This document shows, piece after piece, positions 1 to 6,452 of a stretch of 64,000 nt of DNA. The translations under genes were made by a program, and so were the position numbers. The stretch is from a virus. How positions within the stretch are numbered: the stretch's first letter is position 1; each line of letters opens with the position of its first letter. Location: positions 62,001 to 126,000 of the IMG/VR virus record IMGVR_UViG_3300042467_002158, one strand, 5' to 3'. The notes under the pieces were generated by a model. It had not been told where the DNA came from, ran no database searches, and was given only the letters and a program-made list of their open reading frames with translations.

Positions 1-61
1 TGTAAATTAGTAAAATTGGTCCTAAAACCCCTGTGATGAATGCGATTACAATTTCAGACAT
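1..61 (-). CDS. Small membrane protein, N-terminal part only
   Basis: The start codon and first 20 residues are inside the window and the rest runs off its left edge. The visible part, MSEIVIAFITGVLGPILLIY, is a hydrophobic membrane segment. It lies downstream of the holin-like gene on the same strand, after a hairpin terminator. Function is unknown; small membrane proteins beside holins are often lysis accessories, but that is only context. Confidence 0.45.
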   Translation of the reverse strand, partial: MSEIVIAFITGVLGPILLIY

Positions 62-86
62 ATATGAATTTTTTTATATATAATAA

Positions 87-115
87 ATATCCCCCAACAT
101 AAAGAAGGGGGATAT
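87..115 (-). terminator. Hairpin terminator after the holin-like gene
   Basis: A 9-bp perfect stem (ATATCCCCC / GGGGGATAT) with an 11-nt loop lies just downstream of the stop codon of the 57-residue gene at 129-302. Confidence 0.6.
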
Positions 116-128
116 ATTTTTGTTAAGA

Positions 129-302
129 TTAAGCTTGTTTTTTAACAATGATGGACCAAATTGTTCCTGTTAAAGTGATTACACCACCAACGATTTCAGT
201 AACAGTTGTTTCGTCAACGAGACCTTTCATTACCAAAATACCACCAATAAACGTAAGCCCGTGTCTTGTAATTCCTAAAATTTGTTCTTTTGTTAATTTC
301 AT
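129..302 (-). CDS. Putative holin-like membrane protein (Pam3-gp28-like)
   Basis: This 57-residue gene has the order typical of the Pam3-gp28 putative holin family: a short charged start with KEQILGITRHGLTFIGG, a first membrane segment, a small acidic turn (VDETTVTEIVGG), a second membrane segment (VITLTGTIWSII) and a basic C-terminus (VKKQA). Holins of this kind would open the inner membrane to let an endolysin through. Its assignment rests on the recalled family pattern; the two membrane segments and glycine spacing are directly visible. It starts at ATG with an A-rich leader and is followed by a terminator. Confidence 0.6.
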   Translation of the reverse strand: MKLTKEQILGITRHGLTFIGGILVMKGLVDETTVTEIVGGVITLTGTIWSIIVKKQA

Positions 303-387
303 TTTTGTTCGAGTTTTAAATAGAATTATTTATTCTATAAATACTTGTCCGTTTACAAAACAAACAAAAAAAGTAAAGATTAGTTCC

Positions 388-477
388 TTATTCTTTTTGT
401 CCTTTAAGTGACATGATTACCAAAATCAACACCAGAGTAACTGGAACCGAAATTGCAACTAAAATTGATGGGTTCAT
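388..477 (-). CDS. 29-residue single-pass membrane peptide
   Basis: A very short ORF encodes MNPSILVAISVPVTLVLILV followed by a short basic tail ending KGQKE. Nearly the whole protein is one membrane helix. It sits between the holin-like gene and a two-pass membrane gene on the same strand with ordinary spacing. No family is recognised; it could be a membrane regulator of lysis or a chance ORF, but the composition is very unlike shadow ORFs. Confidence 0.5.
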   Translation of the reverse strand: MNPSILVAISVPVTLVLILVIMSLKGQKE

Positions 478-533
478 TTTTTTTATTTTAAAACGTTTTT
501 TTTTACTAAAAGTAATGCTAAATTAGCATTTAC

Positions 534-734
534 CTACTTTGATCTATTTTTTCGAAACTTTAAGGTTTCTTTCCATTTATCAACTGCGGGATACAGAATA
601 AAAAACCCTAAAAGACCACAAAAGAGACTAACGATGCTAAATGGTTCTTTCATATAAAAAGTTACCAAAAAACAACCAATCATAACAAAAATGGTGGACA
701 CAACACCTTTTAAAAAATTAATTATAATACTCAT
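534..734 (-). CDS. Small two-pass membrane protein
   Basis: 66 residues. Two hydrophobic segments are visible (about residues 3-26 and 32-52), separated by KEP and followed by a strongly basic tail (KWKETLKFRKNRSK), predicting a cytoplasmic C-terminus by the positive-inside rule. It belongs to the run of small membrane genes at the left edge. Function unknown. Confidence 0.6.
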   Translation of the reverse strand: MSIIINFLKGVVSTIFVMIGCFLVTFYMKEPFSIVSLFCGLLGFFILYPAVDKWKETLKFRKNRSK

Positions 735-744
735 ATTTTTTTAA

Positions 745-987
745 TTAGGCGGAAACTTTATGTTTTGACATTAACTCAGAAGCTTTGGCTACGGCCAAAT
801 CTTTTGTTTGGAATCCTTTATCCACAACTTTTTTAGAGTGATACAAAACATATTCGGTTGATTTTACTTCACCTTTAGTCCATTTGTATTTTGAAGTTTT
901 AGCGGGCTTTAAAGTGTCTTTTGCATAAATGTCGAAATACCCCACTTTACAGACGTAACGTCCTTTGTTTCCTGATTTTGTTGCCAT
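745..987 (-). CDS. Small basic hypothetical protein
   Basis: 80 residues, rich in lysine, no membrane segment or signal peptide. The text YVCKVGYFDIYAKDTLKPAK and later KGFQTKDLAVAKASELM suggests a compact alpha/beta protein, but I do not recognise a family. It starts at ATG 10 nt upstream of the membrane gene at 534-734. Confidence 0.6.
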   Translation of the reverse strand: MATKSGNKGRYVCKVGYFDIYAKDTLKPAKTSKYKWTKGEVKSTEYVLYHSKKVVDKGFQTKDLAVAKASELMSKHKVSA

Positions 988-1060
988 AGTTTTTTTTAGA
1001 TTTTTAAGTTAAACAATAATATAAATATAGTGATTTTATTTTAAATAACCAAATTTTTTA

Positions 1061-1339
1061 TTAAAAAGTTTCATCCCATTCTGAAATAACAAACGATAAT
1101 GAAATAAAATCATCTTTTTTATCATAATGAACTCTAAATCCTCCGGTTCCAATACTAATTTTTTGATTAATAGCATCTTCCATTAATCTTCTTGCAGTTT
1201 CCCTTATTTCAGGTTCAGTTGGGATTCCATCTTCAGCAGACGCCCATTTCCAGTCTAACGCAACCATAGTTCGATGAACTTTAGAAAAGTCAAACCAATC
1301 CATAATCTTGTCAATTGCTTTTTGTTGTTTCTTTTTCAT
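1061..1339 (-). CDS. Hypothetical protein, last gene of the cassette-like run
   Basis: 92 residues. It begins with a basic stretch (MKKKQQKAIDKIMDWFDF) and ends in beta-like text with an acidic tail (SEWDETF). Its ATG overlaps the stop of the upstream gene, so the two are probably translationally coupled. No hairpin of the attC-like kind follows it, unlike the genes upstream. No family recognised. Confidence 0.6.
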   Translation of the reverse strand: MKKKQQKAIDKIMDWFDFSKVHRTMVALDWKWASAEDGIPTEPEIRETARRLMEDAINQKISIGTGGFRVHYDKKDDFISLSFVISEWDETF

Positions 1340-1611
1340 TACTTTAATTCTTGAACTTGTTTCATAACATCGGTTACATCTTCTTCACTCAAGTAACCAA
1401 TTACGTCATTTGTCACAGGAGTATCATAAGTAAGTTTATCGTCAGAATCCAATACCGCAATCTCATAAAGACCATCACGACCACCATATGAATGAGAGTG
1501 TGATACAACAGATACACCATATCCATTATCAAAATGCATACGGGTTTTTTTACCGACCATAAACGGTGCATCATTGATTTGCTCGAATTCTAAATCTTGG
1601 AAAGTTTTCAT
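1339..1611 (-). CDS. Hypothetical protein in the cassette-like region
   Basis: 90 residues, acidic, with histidine-rich SHSHSYGGRDG in the middle. It is the first gene downstream of the attC-like element at 1634-1703, whose repeat copy also precedes another gene 1.8 kb away. Its leader shares the sequence TAATTTTAATAATTT (plus strand) with two other genes of the array. Function unknown. Confidence 0.6.
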   Translation of the reverse strand: MKTFQDLEFEQINDAPFMVGKKTRMHFDNGYGVSVVSHSHSYGGRDGLYEIAVLDSDDKLTYDTPVTNDVIGYLSEEDVTDVMKQVQELK

Positions 1612-1633
1612 AGTTTTTAATTTTAATAATTTA

Positions 1634-1703
1634 CGCCATTAAAACGGCGGTTAACAGTTAGCAAGTGCAATTGAAACTGCACCTGCTTTTGTGTTATACA
1701 CAA
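1634..1703 (-). repeat. attC-like site 1 (double hairpin)
   Basis: Outer ends TAACA (1652-1656) and TGTTA (1692-1696) enclose AGCA/TGCT and GTGCA/TGCAC stems with single unpaired bases, around the loop ATTGAAAC. A second small hairpin, CGCC-ATTAAAAC-GGCG, abuts it at 1634-1649. This layout (AAC/GTT ends, internal unpaired spacers, extrahelical bases, position directly 3' of a gene) is that of integron attC sites. The segment 1619-1696 is identical to 3462-3539. Confidence 0.6.
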
Positions 1704-1705
1704 TA

Positions 1706-2239
1706 CTAATCCATATATTTTCGACCAATACCTAAAATTTCTTCTCGTGAAACAGCACTTAATGATGTTAATACCTCAAATAGAAATCTTTTGTTATGGA
1801 TAGTCCCATTAAAACAATTTTCTCCTTCATTATTAATCCAATTTGCAATCATTAGATGGTTTGTCTTAAAATAAAACTTACCACTAACTTCACAATTATT
1901 CATCCTTTTTTTGAATGTACACCAATCTTCGTCATAATGTTTAACTGTGAATCCCATTTGTTGAAAGTCTAAGTATGTTATTTCTTCGTTACCATACTTA
2001 TGTTGGTTGAAAAAGTTTGATAGTCCCAAACCTAATTTTGGTATAACATCAAATAAATCTTCATTACTCCTTAACCAATACTCATATTCACCTGTTTCCA
2101 TATCAGAAATCGGTTTGAAATTTGGTGAGCGACTAAGTCCTATTAAAACACTTACTTTCTCTTTTCTTTCACGCTCACCCCAAACAACATCTTTTTGTTC
2201 TATAGGTGTTGGTCTCTCATTTTCTAATTTTTCTTTCAT
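1706..2239 (-). CDS. Hypothetical protein, cassette-like gene
   Basis: 177 residues, the longest gene of the array. It is soluble, with an acidic central part and the motif EEILGIGRKYMD at the C-terminus. It lies between attC-like sites at 1634-1703 and 2270-2320, the arrangement expected of a gene cassette. No family recognised. The start is preceded by an A-rich leader without a Shine-Dalgarno site. Confidence 0.65.
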   Translation of the reverse strand: MKEKLENERPTPIEQKDVVWGERERKEKVSVLIGLSRSPNFKPISDMETGEYEYWLRSNEDLFDVIPKLGLGLSNFFNQHKYGNEEITYLDFQQMGFTVKHYDEDWCTFKKRMNNCEVSGKFYFKTNHLMIANWINNEGENCFNGTIHNKRFLFEVLTSLSAVSREEILGIGRKYMD

Positions 2240-2269
2240 ATATTTATTTTTAATTTAAAATGTACTGTG

Positions 2270-2320
2270 TATAACAAATGATAAACAACATTAAAACGAT
2301 TGTTTATCATCAGACGTTAT
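2270..2320 (-). repeat. attC-like site 2
   Basis: Ends TAAC (2272-2275) and GTTA (2316-2319) flank a perfect 9-bp stem GATAAACAA / TTGTTTATC with apical loop containing ATTAAAAC. The spacers between ends and stem are unequal (4 and 7 nt), as expected for the unpaired central spacer of an attC site. Confidence 0.6.
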
Positions 2321-2351
2321 CTTCCAACCAATCTACTGCTGTCTGTTTCAT
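2310..2351 (-). CDS. 13-residue truncated ORF inside a cassette
   Basis: The ORF MKQTAVDWLEDNV ends where attC-like site 2 begins. From memory, MKxTAVxWL is how many longer phage and Bacteroidota hypothetical proteins begin, so this looks like a gene cut off by the recombination site, leaving only its start. Probably not functional. Confidence 0.35.
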   Translation of the reverse strand: MKQTAVDWLEDNV

Positions 2352-2381
2352 TGTTCTTGTTGTTTAAGGTTTTACATTCCG

Positions 2382-2433
2382 CATAACAGTTGCTAAAAGA
2401 CATTAAAACGTCATTTAGCTTTGTGTTAGTGGC
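2382..2433 (-). repeat. attC-like site 3
   Basis: TAACA (2384-2388) and TGTTA (2424-2428) enclose GCTAAA/TTTAGC and GAC/GTC stems around the loop ATTAAAAC (2402-2409). The minus-strand 3' end reads GTTATGCGG and the 5' end CCACTAAC, matching the conserved AAC and GTT triplets of integron sites. Confidence 0.6.
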
Positions 2434-2437
2434 AATA

Positions 2438-2665
2438 CTACGAAGCAAACCAATCGAAATTAGTTTCTAAACCACTTATCATCGTTTTTAATTGTTCTAT
2501 CAATGCTTTTTTATCTTCACCGCATTGATGTAAAACAACTAATTTCTTACGTTCTCCACCATTATCCATTTCACCAACAAAAGTTTCGATTTGTTCTGTT
2601 TCAAACCAAGCACTGCCACTAACATCGGTTTGGCAAGATTGGGGGTTTTGTTCTGAATTGTTCAT
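2438..2665 (-). CDS. Hypothetical cassette protein whose start lies in an attC-like site
   Basis: 75 residues: MNNSEQNPQSCQTDVSGSAW followed by an acidic helix-rich part and a C-terminal helix. The start codon and first 14 or so codons lie in the long loop and one arm of attC-like site 4, and the residues DVSGS are encoded by the GTTAGTGGC end of that site. So the N-terminus is supplied by the recombination site and the remainder by the cassette. I recall similar NPQSCQTDVSG starts in Bacteroidota hypotheticals; function unknown. Confidence 0.6.
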   Translation of the reverse strand: MNNSEQNPQSCQTDVSGSAWFETEQIETFVGEMDNGGERKKLVVLHQCGEDKKALIEQLKTMISGLETNFDWFAS

Positions 2666-2748
2666 TTGTTCTATTTATTAAAATTTGTAATTAATTTTAG
2701 CGATTGTGCTTTTAGTCCCCAACCTCGCCAAGCCGAGAACCGTTATAA
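2615..2748 (-). repeat. attC-like site 4 (long type)
   Basis: Arms at 2615-2645 and 2717-2748 can pair over 19 positions with one mismatch (for example TTGGGG / CCCCAA and TTGGC / GCCAA), ending in GTTAG and ATAAC. The roughly 70-nt apical region carries the start codon of the gene at 2438-2665. Total length about 134 nt is within the range of long attC sites. Confidence 0.55.
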
Positions 2749-2764
2749 GTAATAAAAACAAAAT

Positions 2765-3079
2765 TTATGAATTTATTTTATTTAAAAAATCATTCAATAT
2801 CTTGTCATATTCAGAAGGTTCAGTAAGAGTTTTCAATTCATCAAACATTTCTTTAATTGAAAAAGATTGTTTCATTAATACATCTTTAATAACATCAATT
2901 TTACCTATACGGTGTGCTATAAATCGTTGGTTTGTTTCCTTTTTCAATTTTTCTTCTGCAACTAATAATAAATCAGCTTTCTTTTCTGATTTTTCATTCA
3001 TCTTGATTACATTAATAATATCTTCAACAGCAGTCGTGATTTTTATTGGTTCTATTTGTTCTCCGTTTAATTTTTCCAT
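2765..3079 (-). CDS. Hypothetical helical cassette protein
   Basis: 104 residues, almost entirely charged helix text (EDIINVIKMNEKSEKKADLL, later KEMFDELKTL). No membrane segment. It is bounded by attC-like sites at 2615-2748 and 3123-3179. Possible coiled coil; no family recognised. Confidence 0.6.
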   Translation of the reverse strand: MEKLNGEQIEPIKITTAVEDIINVIKMNEKSEKKADLLLVAEEKLKKETNQRFIAHRIGKIDVIKDVLMKQSFSIKEMFDELKTLTEPSEYDKILNDFLNKINS

Positions 3080-3122
3080 GATTTTTTATTTTTTAATTTG
3101 TATAATTTTTGTTTTACATACT

Positions 3123-3179
3123 TATAACAAAGAATATGTGTCATTAAAACGAACACATATTCTCAACCGTTATGTGCCA
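3123..3179 (-). repeat. attC-like site 5
   Basis: TAAC (3125-3128) and GTTA (3169-3172) enclose a perfect 10-bp stem GAATATGTGT / ACACATATTC with the loop ATTAAAAC at 3143-3150. The stem sequence differs completely from the other sites while the loop is the same. Confidence 0.6.
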
Positions 3180-3181
3180 TT

Positions 3182-3448
3182 TTAAATAGCAGCAGCTCTA
3201 TGATTTGAACAATTACTATTAAATCCAAAAGCACAATTATTACAACCTTCTGATTGTTCAGCAAAGTGCTTACAGATTGGATATGCCTTTTCACAACCGA
3301 TAACTTTAGTGATTATGTGCATATCTGCTTCATATTCATTTTTAAAGTGTTTAATGTCGTTTTGTGTTTCAACCGCATAATTTCCAGTAAACCCGCTTTT
3401 GAATTTAATGTAATCTCCATTTGTTTCGTAACCTGATTTTGTTTTCAT
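3182..3448 (-). CDS. Cysteine-rich hypothetical cassette protein
   Basis: 88 residues. The C-terminal third holds a cysteine/histidine cluster (CEKAYPICKHF, then GCNNCAFGF and NCSNH), which could bind zinc or an iron-sulphur cluster. The N-terminal part is beta-like. It sits between attC-like sites 5 and 6. Function unknown. Confidence 0.6.
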   Translation of the reverse strand: MKTKSGYETNGDYIKFKSGFTGNYAVETQNDIKHFKNEYEADMHIITKVIGCEKAYPICKHFAEQSEGCNNCAFGFNSNCSNHRAAAI

Positions 3449-3476
3449 ATTATTTTTATTTAATTTTAATAATTTA

Positions 3477-3543
3477 CGCCATTAAAACGGCGGTTAACAG
3501 TTAGCAAGTGCAATTGAAACTGCACCTGCTTTTGTGTTAGCGG
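3477..3543 (-). repeat. attC-like site 6 (copy of site 1)
   Basis: Same double hairpin as at 1634-1703. The identical block is 78 bp (3462-3539 against 1619-1696) and includes part of the downstream gene leader. On the minus strand it begins CCGCTAACAC, and its outer end forms the GCTAAC/GTTAGC-like core. Confidence 0.6.
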
Positions 3544-3749
3544 TCATTGCTACCAAGCCACTTTACGCATTCGCAAAATCCAGCAATAAAGAACGATTGT
3601 TCCTGTGCTGTCAACGGTGGTTCTACCATTTCTGAAATTTTTACAGCCATTACCCCTGCTTCATCAACCGAAGGCAACGAACCGCTAACAACAGATATAC
3701 CCAATTTGGGGTTCTGTGTTTCATTTGGATTTTCTGCTTTTTTTGTCAT
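3537..3749 (-). CDS. Hypothetical cassette protein starting in an attC-like loop
   Basis: 70 residues. The start and the text up to GISVVSGS are encoded by attC-like site 7, whose GTTAGCGG end gives the codons for VSG. The remainder (EAGVMAVKISEMVEPPLTAQ, FFIAGFCECVKWL) would be the cassette proper. This repeats the arrangement of the gene at 2438-2665. The stop overlaps the next attC-like site by a few bases. Confidence 0.6.
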   Translation of the reverse strand: MTKKAENPNETQNPKLGISVVSGSLPSVDEAGVMAVKISEMVEPPLTAQEQSFFIAGFCECVKWLGSNDR

Positions 3750-3815
3750 TTTGTTTATAATTTAAAGTTTTTATTATTTAATCCCAAACTGGGTATATCT
3801 GCAACCGTTAGTGGC
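3682..3815 (-). repeat. attC-like site 7 (long type)
   Basis: Arms CAGATATACCCAATTTGGG (plus, from 3690) and CCCAAACTGGGTATATCTG (ending 3801) are inverted copies with one mismatch, flanked by CGCTAAC (3683-3689) and GTTAGTGGC (3807-3815). The loop of about 70 nt contains the start codon of the gene at 3537-3749. Confidence 0.6.
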
Positions 3816-4011
3816 TATTTTGAGCAACATTGGTGTCAATTATAATCGGCTCAATAAAAGTCCCTAATTCGTATTTTTTATTTTCTCCTTTCGGGTACGG
3901 TTCAATTCCGTAATTTAGTTTTTTCATATACTCTTTTCTTTTTGTTTTACTTGTTACGCAGTAAAATTCGTGTTCGTCTTCGGGTAGGTTAAATGTTAGT
4001 TTTGCTTTCAT
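3808..4011 (-). CDS. Small hypothetical cassette protein
   Basis: 67 residues: MKAKLTFNLPEDEHEFYCVT then a basic, tyrosine-rich part. The start MKAKLTFNLPED is similar to short phage proteins that begin with a beta strand, but no function can be given. It is the first gene of the array on the minus strand and follows tRNA-Asp, with the shared cassette leader TAATTTTAATAATTT. Confidence 0.6.
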   Translation of the reverse strand: MKAKLTFNLPEDEHEFYCVTSKTKRKEYMKKLNYGIEPYPKGENKKYELGTFIEPIIIDTNVAQNSH

Positions 4012-4041
4012 ATTATTCTGATTTAATTTTAATAATTTTAG

Positions 4042-4113
4042 CGGTCCATGCGAGAATCGAACTCGCGGCTCATCCGTGACAGGGATGAATGTTAGCCACT
4101 ACACCAATGGACC
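4042..4113 (-). tRNA. tRNA-Asp(GTC)
   Basis: Cloverleaf complete: acceptor GGTCCAT/ATGGACC, anticodon loop CTGTCAC on a 5-bp stem CATCC/GGATG, normal T-loop TTCGATT, discriminator G. CCA is not encoded. One of two Asp genes in the cluster. Confidence 0.9.
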
Positions 4114-4570
4114 ATTAAAAAAGGTTCTGAATCATCCCCACGCCAGTTTGGGAGAACCTTTCAAGTTTTAATATTTGACGACATAATATCCCTCACCGAT
4201 ATGACTAAGATTCGTTAGTCCATAGTAACCATCCACGGTGGGTTTATACTTTCACACTCCGTCCTTATTCTATCTCACCATCGTGTCGGGTGGAATCAAA
4301 CTCAGCGTTCAGTGTTATCCTCAGAACATCTTCACCATACCCCCAAAGTTACGTGGTGGGTCTCACTCGGAAGACGAGTGTATATTGTAAGATTGTTCAG
4401 TGTTCTTACAACTTGTGGATTGTATTACGATCACTTAAGACCCCTAACCCCCTCCATCCATAATGGGGAACCCTTGTTTGTTCGTGTAGCCTCCCCCATA
4501 GCCTTGAAGCCTTCAAGTCAGGTTCACACCCATAACAGCCGGATACTTCTGTTAATCGTGGGGTCTTTTG
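4114..4570. other. Noncoding stretch with hairpins, no gene seen
   Basis: No credible ORF on either strand. It starts with a hairpin AAGGTTCT/AGAACCTT (4122-4161). A degenerate T-arm-like text (minus strand GAGTTTGATTCC near 4295) hints at a decayed tRNA. Otherwise nothing recognised. Confidence 0.4.
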
Positions 4571-4654
4571 AAGTCAGGGTAGGATTCGAACCTACAATGA
4601 GCAACCATTTTTAACAAAATGGATTCAACACCAGGTCTCTTTACACTCCTGACT
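4571..4654 (-). tRNA. tRNA-like gene, possibly Asn(GTT), irregular
   Basis: Acceptor AGTCAGG/CCTGACT and T-arm GTAGG-TTCGAAT-CCTAC are perfect. The anticodon stem CCATT/AATGG closes an 8-nt loop TTGTTAAA containing GTT, the D-arm does not fold clearly and the variable region is 9 nt. It may be a degenerate or non-standard tRNA; isotype is uncertain. Confidence 0.45.
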
Positions 4655-4759
4655 AACCTTTTTTTACAAATGTAAGACATATATTTAGACTAATCAAATT
4701 TTTTTAAAAAAAAAATATAATTTAGGGTTAGTTCGTATGACTTTTTTGTGGGTTCGTGA

Positions 4760-4767
4760 TATTTATA
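4760..4767 (+). promoter_or_regulatory. TATTTATA box before the endonuclease gene
   Basis: The sequence GATATTTATATATAAAGGA lies 16 nt upstream of the ATG. The same box precedes most tagged genes on the minus strand, so it is read as a phage promoter element. Confidence 0.45.
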
Positions 4768-4783
4768 TATAAAGGAAGTTATT

Positions 4784-5686
4784 ATGTTTGAATGTAAAAT
4801 TTGTAATCGTTATATTGATAATCTTGGTAATCTTAACCAACACATTAAAAAATGTGAAAAATTACATCTAATAAAAGATGAACTTATTAGATTATATATT
4901 GATGAATCTTATAGTGTTAAAGATTTAAGAAAAAAATTTAAATTACAATCTGATGACATAAAAATAATATTAGGAGATAAAGTCAGATCGGCATCCGTGG
5001 CCAATAAATTAGCCCATAAAAAATATCCAGAAAACTTCAAACATACTGAAGAAAGTAAAAAAATAATGCGAGAAAAAAGATTGGAGTTTATGAAAAATAA
5101 TCCTGAAAAAACTGCTTGGAGATTATCCAATGTTTCCTACCCAGAAAAATTATGTATTGAATATATTGAAAAAAATGGTTTAGATAAAAAATATGCAATA
5201 GTTAGAGAATATTCGGTTTTTCCTTATTTTATTGATTTTGCGTTTGTAAATCAAATGGTTGCTATTGAAATTGATGGATCTCAACATCTTTTACCCGAAA
5301 GAAAAGAAAGAGACGATAAAAAAGATAAATTATTAAATGAATTAGGTTGGTTAGTTATCAGAGTTTCGGAAAAAGAAATTAAAACTAATATTAATAATGT
5401 TTTTGATGAAATTGTTTCAATACTGAATAAAAAACCAAAAATAAATAATATAAGAATTGGTATGGTAGTTCACCCTAAAAAACACAAGAAAAAAGACAGA
5501 AATGAATTTGGTTTTACAGAAAAACAAATCCAATCAATGAAGAGTCAGAGAAAGGTTGAAAGGCCGAATCATGAAGACTTACTTAAATTGATTGAAGATA
5601 ACGGTTTTAGGTCAACCGGAAAAATGTTTGGTGTTTCAGATACTGCAATTCGTAAATGGGTAAAGTCTTACCAAAAAGGATTATAA
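4784..5686 (+). CDS. Homing-type endonuclease, zinc finger plus DUF559/Vsr-like nuclease
   Basis: 300 residues in three parts. Residues 1-30 form a C2H2-type finger (FECKICNRYI...HIKKCEKLH). Residues about 125-215 match the Vsr/DUF559-like nuclease fold: YPEKLCIEYI, then FIDFAFVNQMVAIEIDGSQH, where the acidic residues and the final histidine fit the EDxHD-type active site, then LGWLVIRVSEKEI. The last 40 residues resemble a helix-turn-helix (GKMFGVSDTAIRKWVKSY). Free-standing nucleases of this type are mobile genes. It is the only plus-strand gene in the tRNA cluster, consistent with insertion. Could also be an intron-less relic of a group I intron endonuclease. Confidence 0.7.
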   Translation: MFECKICNRYIDNLGNLNQHIKKCEKLHLIKDELIRLYIDESYSVKDLRKKFKLQSDDIKIILGDKVRSASVANKLAHKKYPENFKHTEESKKIMREKRLEFMKNNPEKTAWRLSNVSYPEKLCIEYIEKNGLDKKYAIVREYSVFPYFIDFAFVNQMVAIEIDGSQHLLPERKERDDKKDKLLNELGWLVIRVSEKEIKTNINNVFDEIVSILNKKPKINNIRIGMVVHPKKHKKKDRNEFGFTEKQIQSMKSQRKVERPNHEDLLKLIEDNGFRSTGKMFGVSDTAIRKWVKSYQKGL

Positions 5687-5690
5687 TTGT

Positions 5691-5760
5691 AGCCCATCCC
5701 GGTAACGCTCCGAGATTTTTTGGTTGAAAACCAAATGTCCTTACTTTTAGACGAATGGGC
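5691..5760 (-). tRNA. tRNA-Glu(TTC)
   Basis: Acceptor GCCCATT/GATGGGC, anticodon stem TTTGG/CCAAA with loop TTTTCAA. The T-loop is unusual (AGCGTTA rather than TTCRANN) although its stem pairs. Discriminator T. Confidence 0.75.
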
Positions 5761-5901
5761 CAAATTAAGAGTGTAAAAGATTCGTCTTACCTAAGACCGC
5801 GGATCCCCATAAGACTTAACTTTACCAATCTGTTGATTTGCAACTCATCAGATTGTCAGGTTACTACTCATACAGAACCTTTTACTGCTTTCAGTGTTTA
5901 C

Positions 5902-5977
5902 TACGACCATACAGGATTCGAACCTGTGTCCTTCGGCTTGTGTGCCGACGCTCTAACCGCTCGAGCTAAAAGCCGTA
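5902..5977 (-). tRNA. tRNA-like gene with 6-nt anticodon loop, isotype unclear
   Basis: D-arm GCTCGAGCGGTTAGAGC and T-arm ACAGG-TTCGAAT-CCTGT are canonical. The anticodon stem TCGGC/GCCGA closes only six nucleotides (ACACAA) with no U33. The acceptor has one mismatch. Either a decayed gene or one altered in the anticodon loop. Confidence 0.45.
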
Positions 5978-6004
5978 GATATTTACTTTCCGCTTTTCTC
6001 TTAG

Positions 6005-6158
6005 TAACCCCAGTGGGAATCGAACCCACCTTGTGAACTACATGTAATAAGCTTCAACTTTGATACTCCGATCCTAGTATTAAGGAGAGTTACTCGCAAA
6101 TTACCCTCATTCACCCACTTATCGCCATGGTAGCGAACCATAACCGACTATGGAGTCA
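6005..6158 (-). other. Enlarged tRNA-like element (about 154 nt)
   Basis: A perfect T-arm (GTGGG-TTCGATT-CCCAC) is followed by GGGGTTA, which can pair with TGACTCC at the 5' end 150 nt away. The interior is twice the size of a tRNA. It may be a tRNA with an insertion, or a 3' tRNA half with a chance partner. Confidence 0.3.
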
Positions 6159-6221
6159 TATTGTTAAAACAAAGATAAGTAGAATATTTCAATTTAACAA
6201 ATCTTTTTTTAACTTTTTTTG

Positions 6222-6295
6222 CGGTCTGGACGGGACTCGAACCCGCGACCCCCTGCGTGACAGGCAGGTATTCTAACCAACTGAACTACCAGACC
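6222..6295 (-). tRNA. tRNA-Asp(GTC), second copy
   Basis: Acceptor GGTCTGG/CCAGACC, anticodon stem CCTGC/GCAGG with loop CTGTCAC, T-loop TTCGAGT, discriminator G. The body differs clearly from the Asp gene at 4042, so it is not a recent duplicate. Confidence 0.92.
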
Positions 6296-6301
6296 AAGTT
6301 G

Positions 6302-6375
6302 TGGAGGTAAAGGGATTCGAACCCATGACCCTCTGCGTGCAAGGCAGATGCTCTAGCCAACTGAGCTATACCCCC
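6302..6375 (-). tRNA. tRNA-Ala(TGC)
   Basis: Acceptor GGGGGTA/TACCTCC including the Ala-specific G3-T70 wobble, anticodon loop CTTGCAC on stem TCTGC/GCAGA, standard D- and T-arms, A73. Confidence 0.92.
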
Positions 6376-6452
6376 ATAACCAAAGTCGCTATTATAAGTA
6401 ACGACTTTTTAACTTTTTCTCCACTTACTTCTTTCGAATGGAAGATAAGATG

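Noticed and set aside
2310-2351. Functional 13-residue gene
   Set aside because: Length and truncation at the attC-like end indicate a leftover start rather than a working gene.
1619-3543. CRISPR-like repeats
   Set aside because: Hairpins are separated by genes, stems differ, and there are no regular spacers or Cas genes.
4312-4614. Plus-strand ORF of 100 residues over the first noncoding stretch
   Set aside because: Overlaps a tRNA-like gene on the other strand and has shadow-like composition; it reads through the antisense of a T-arm.
6005-6158. Group I intron within a tRNA
   Set aside because: The interior is only about 80 nt longer than normal, too small for a group I intron, and conserved P/Q/R/S core elements are not seen.
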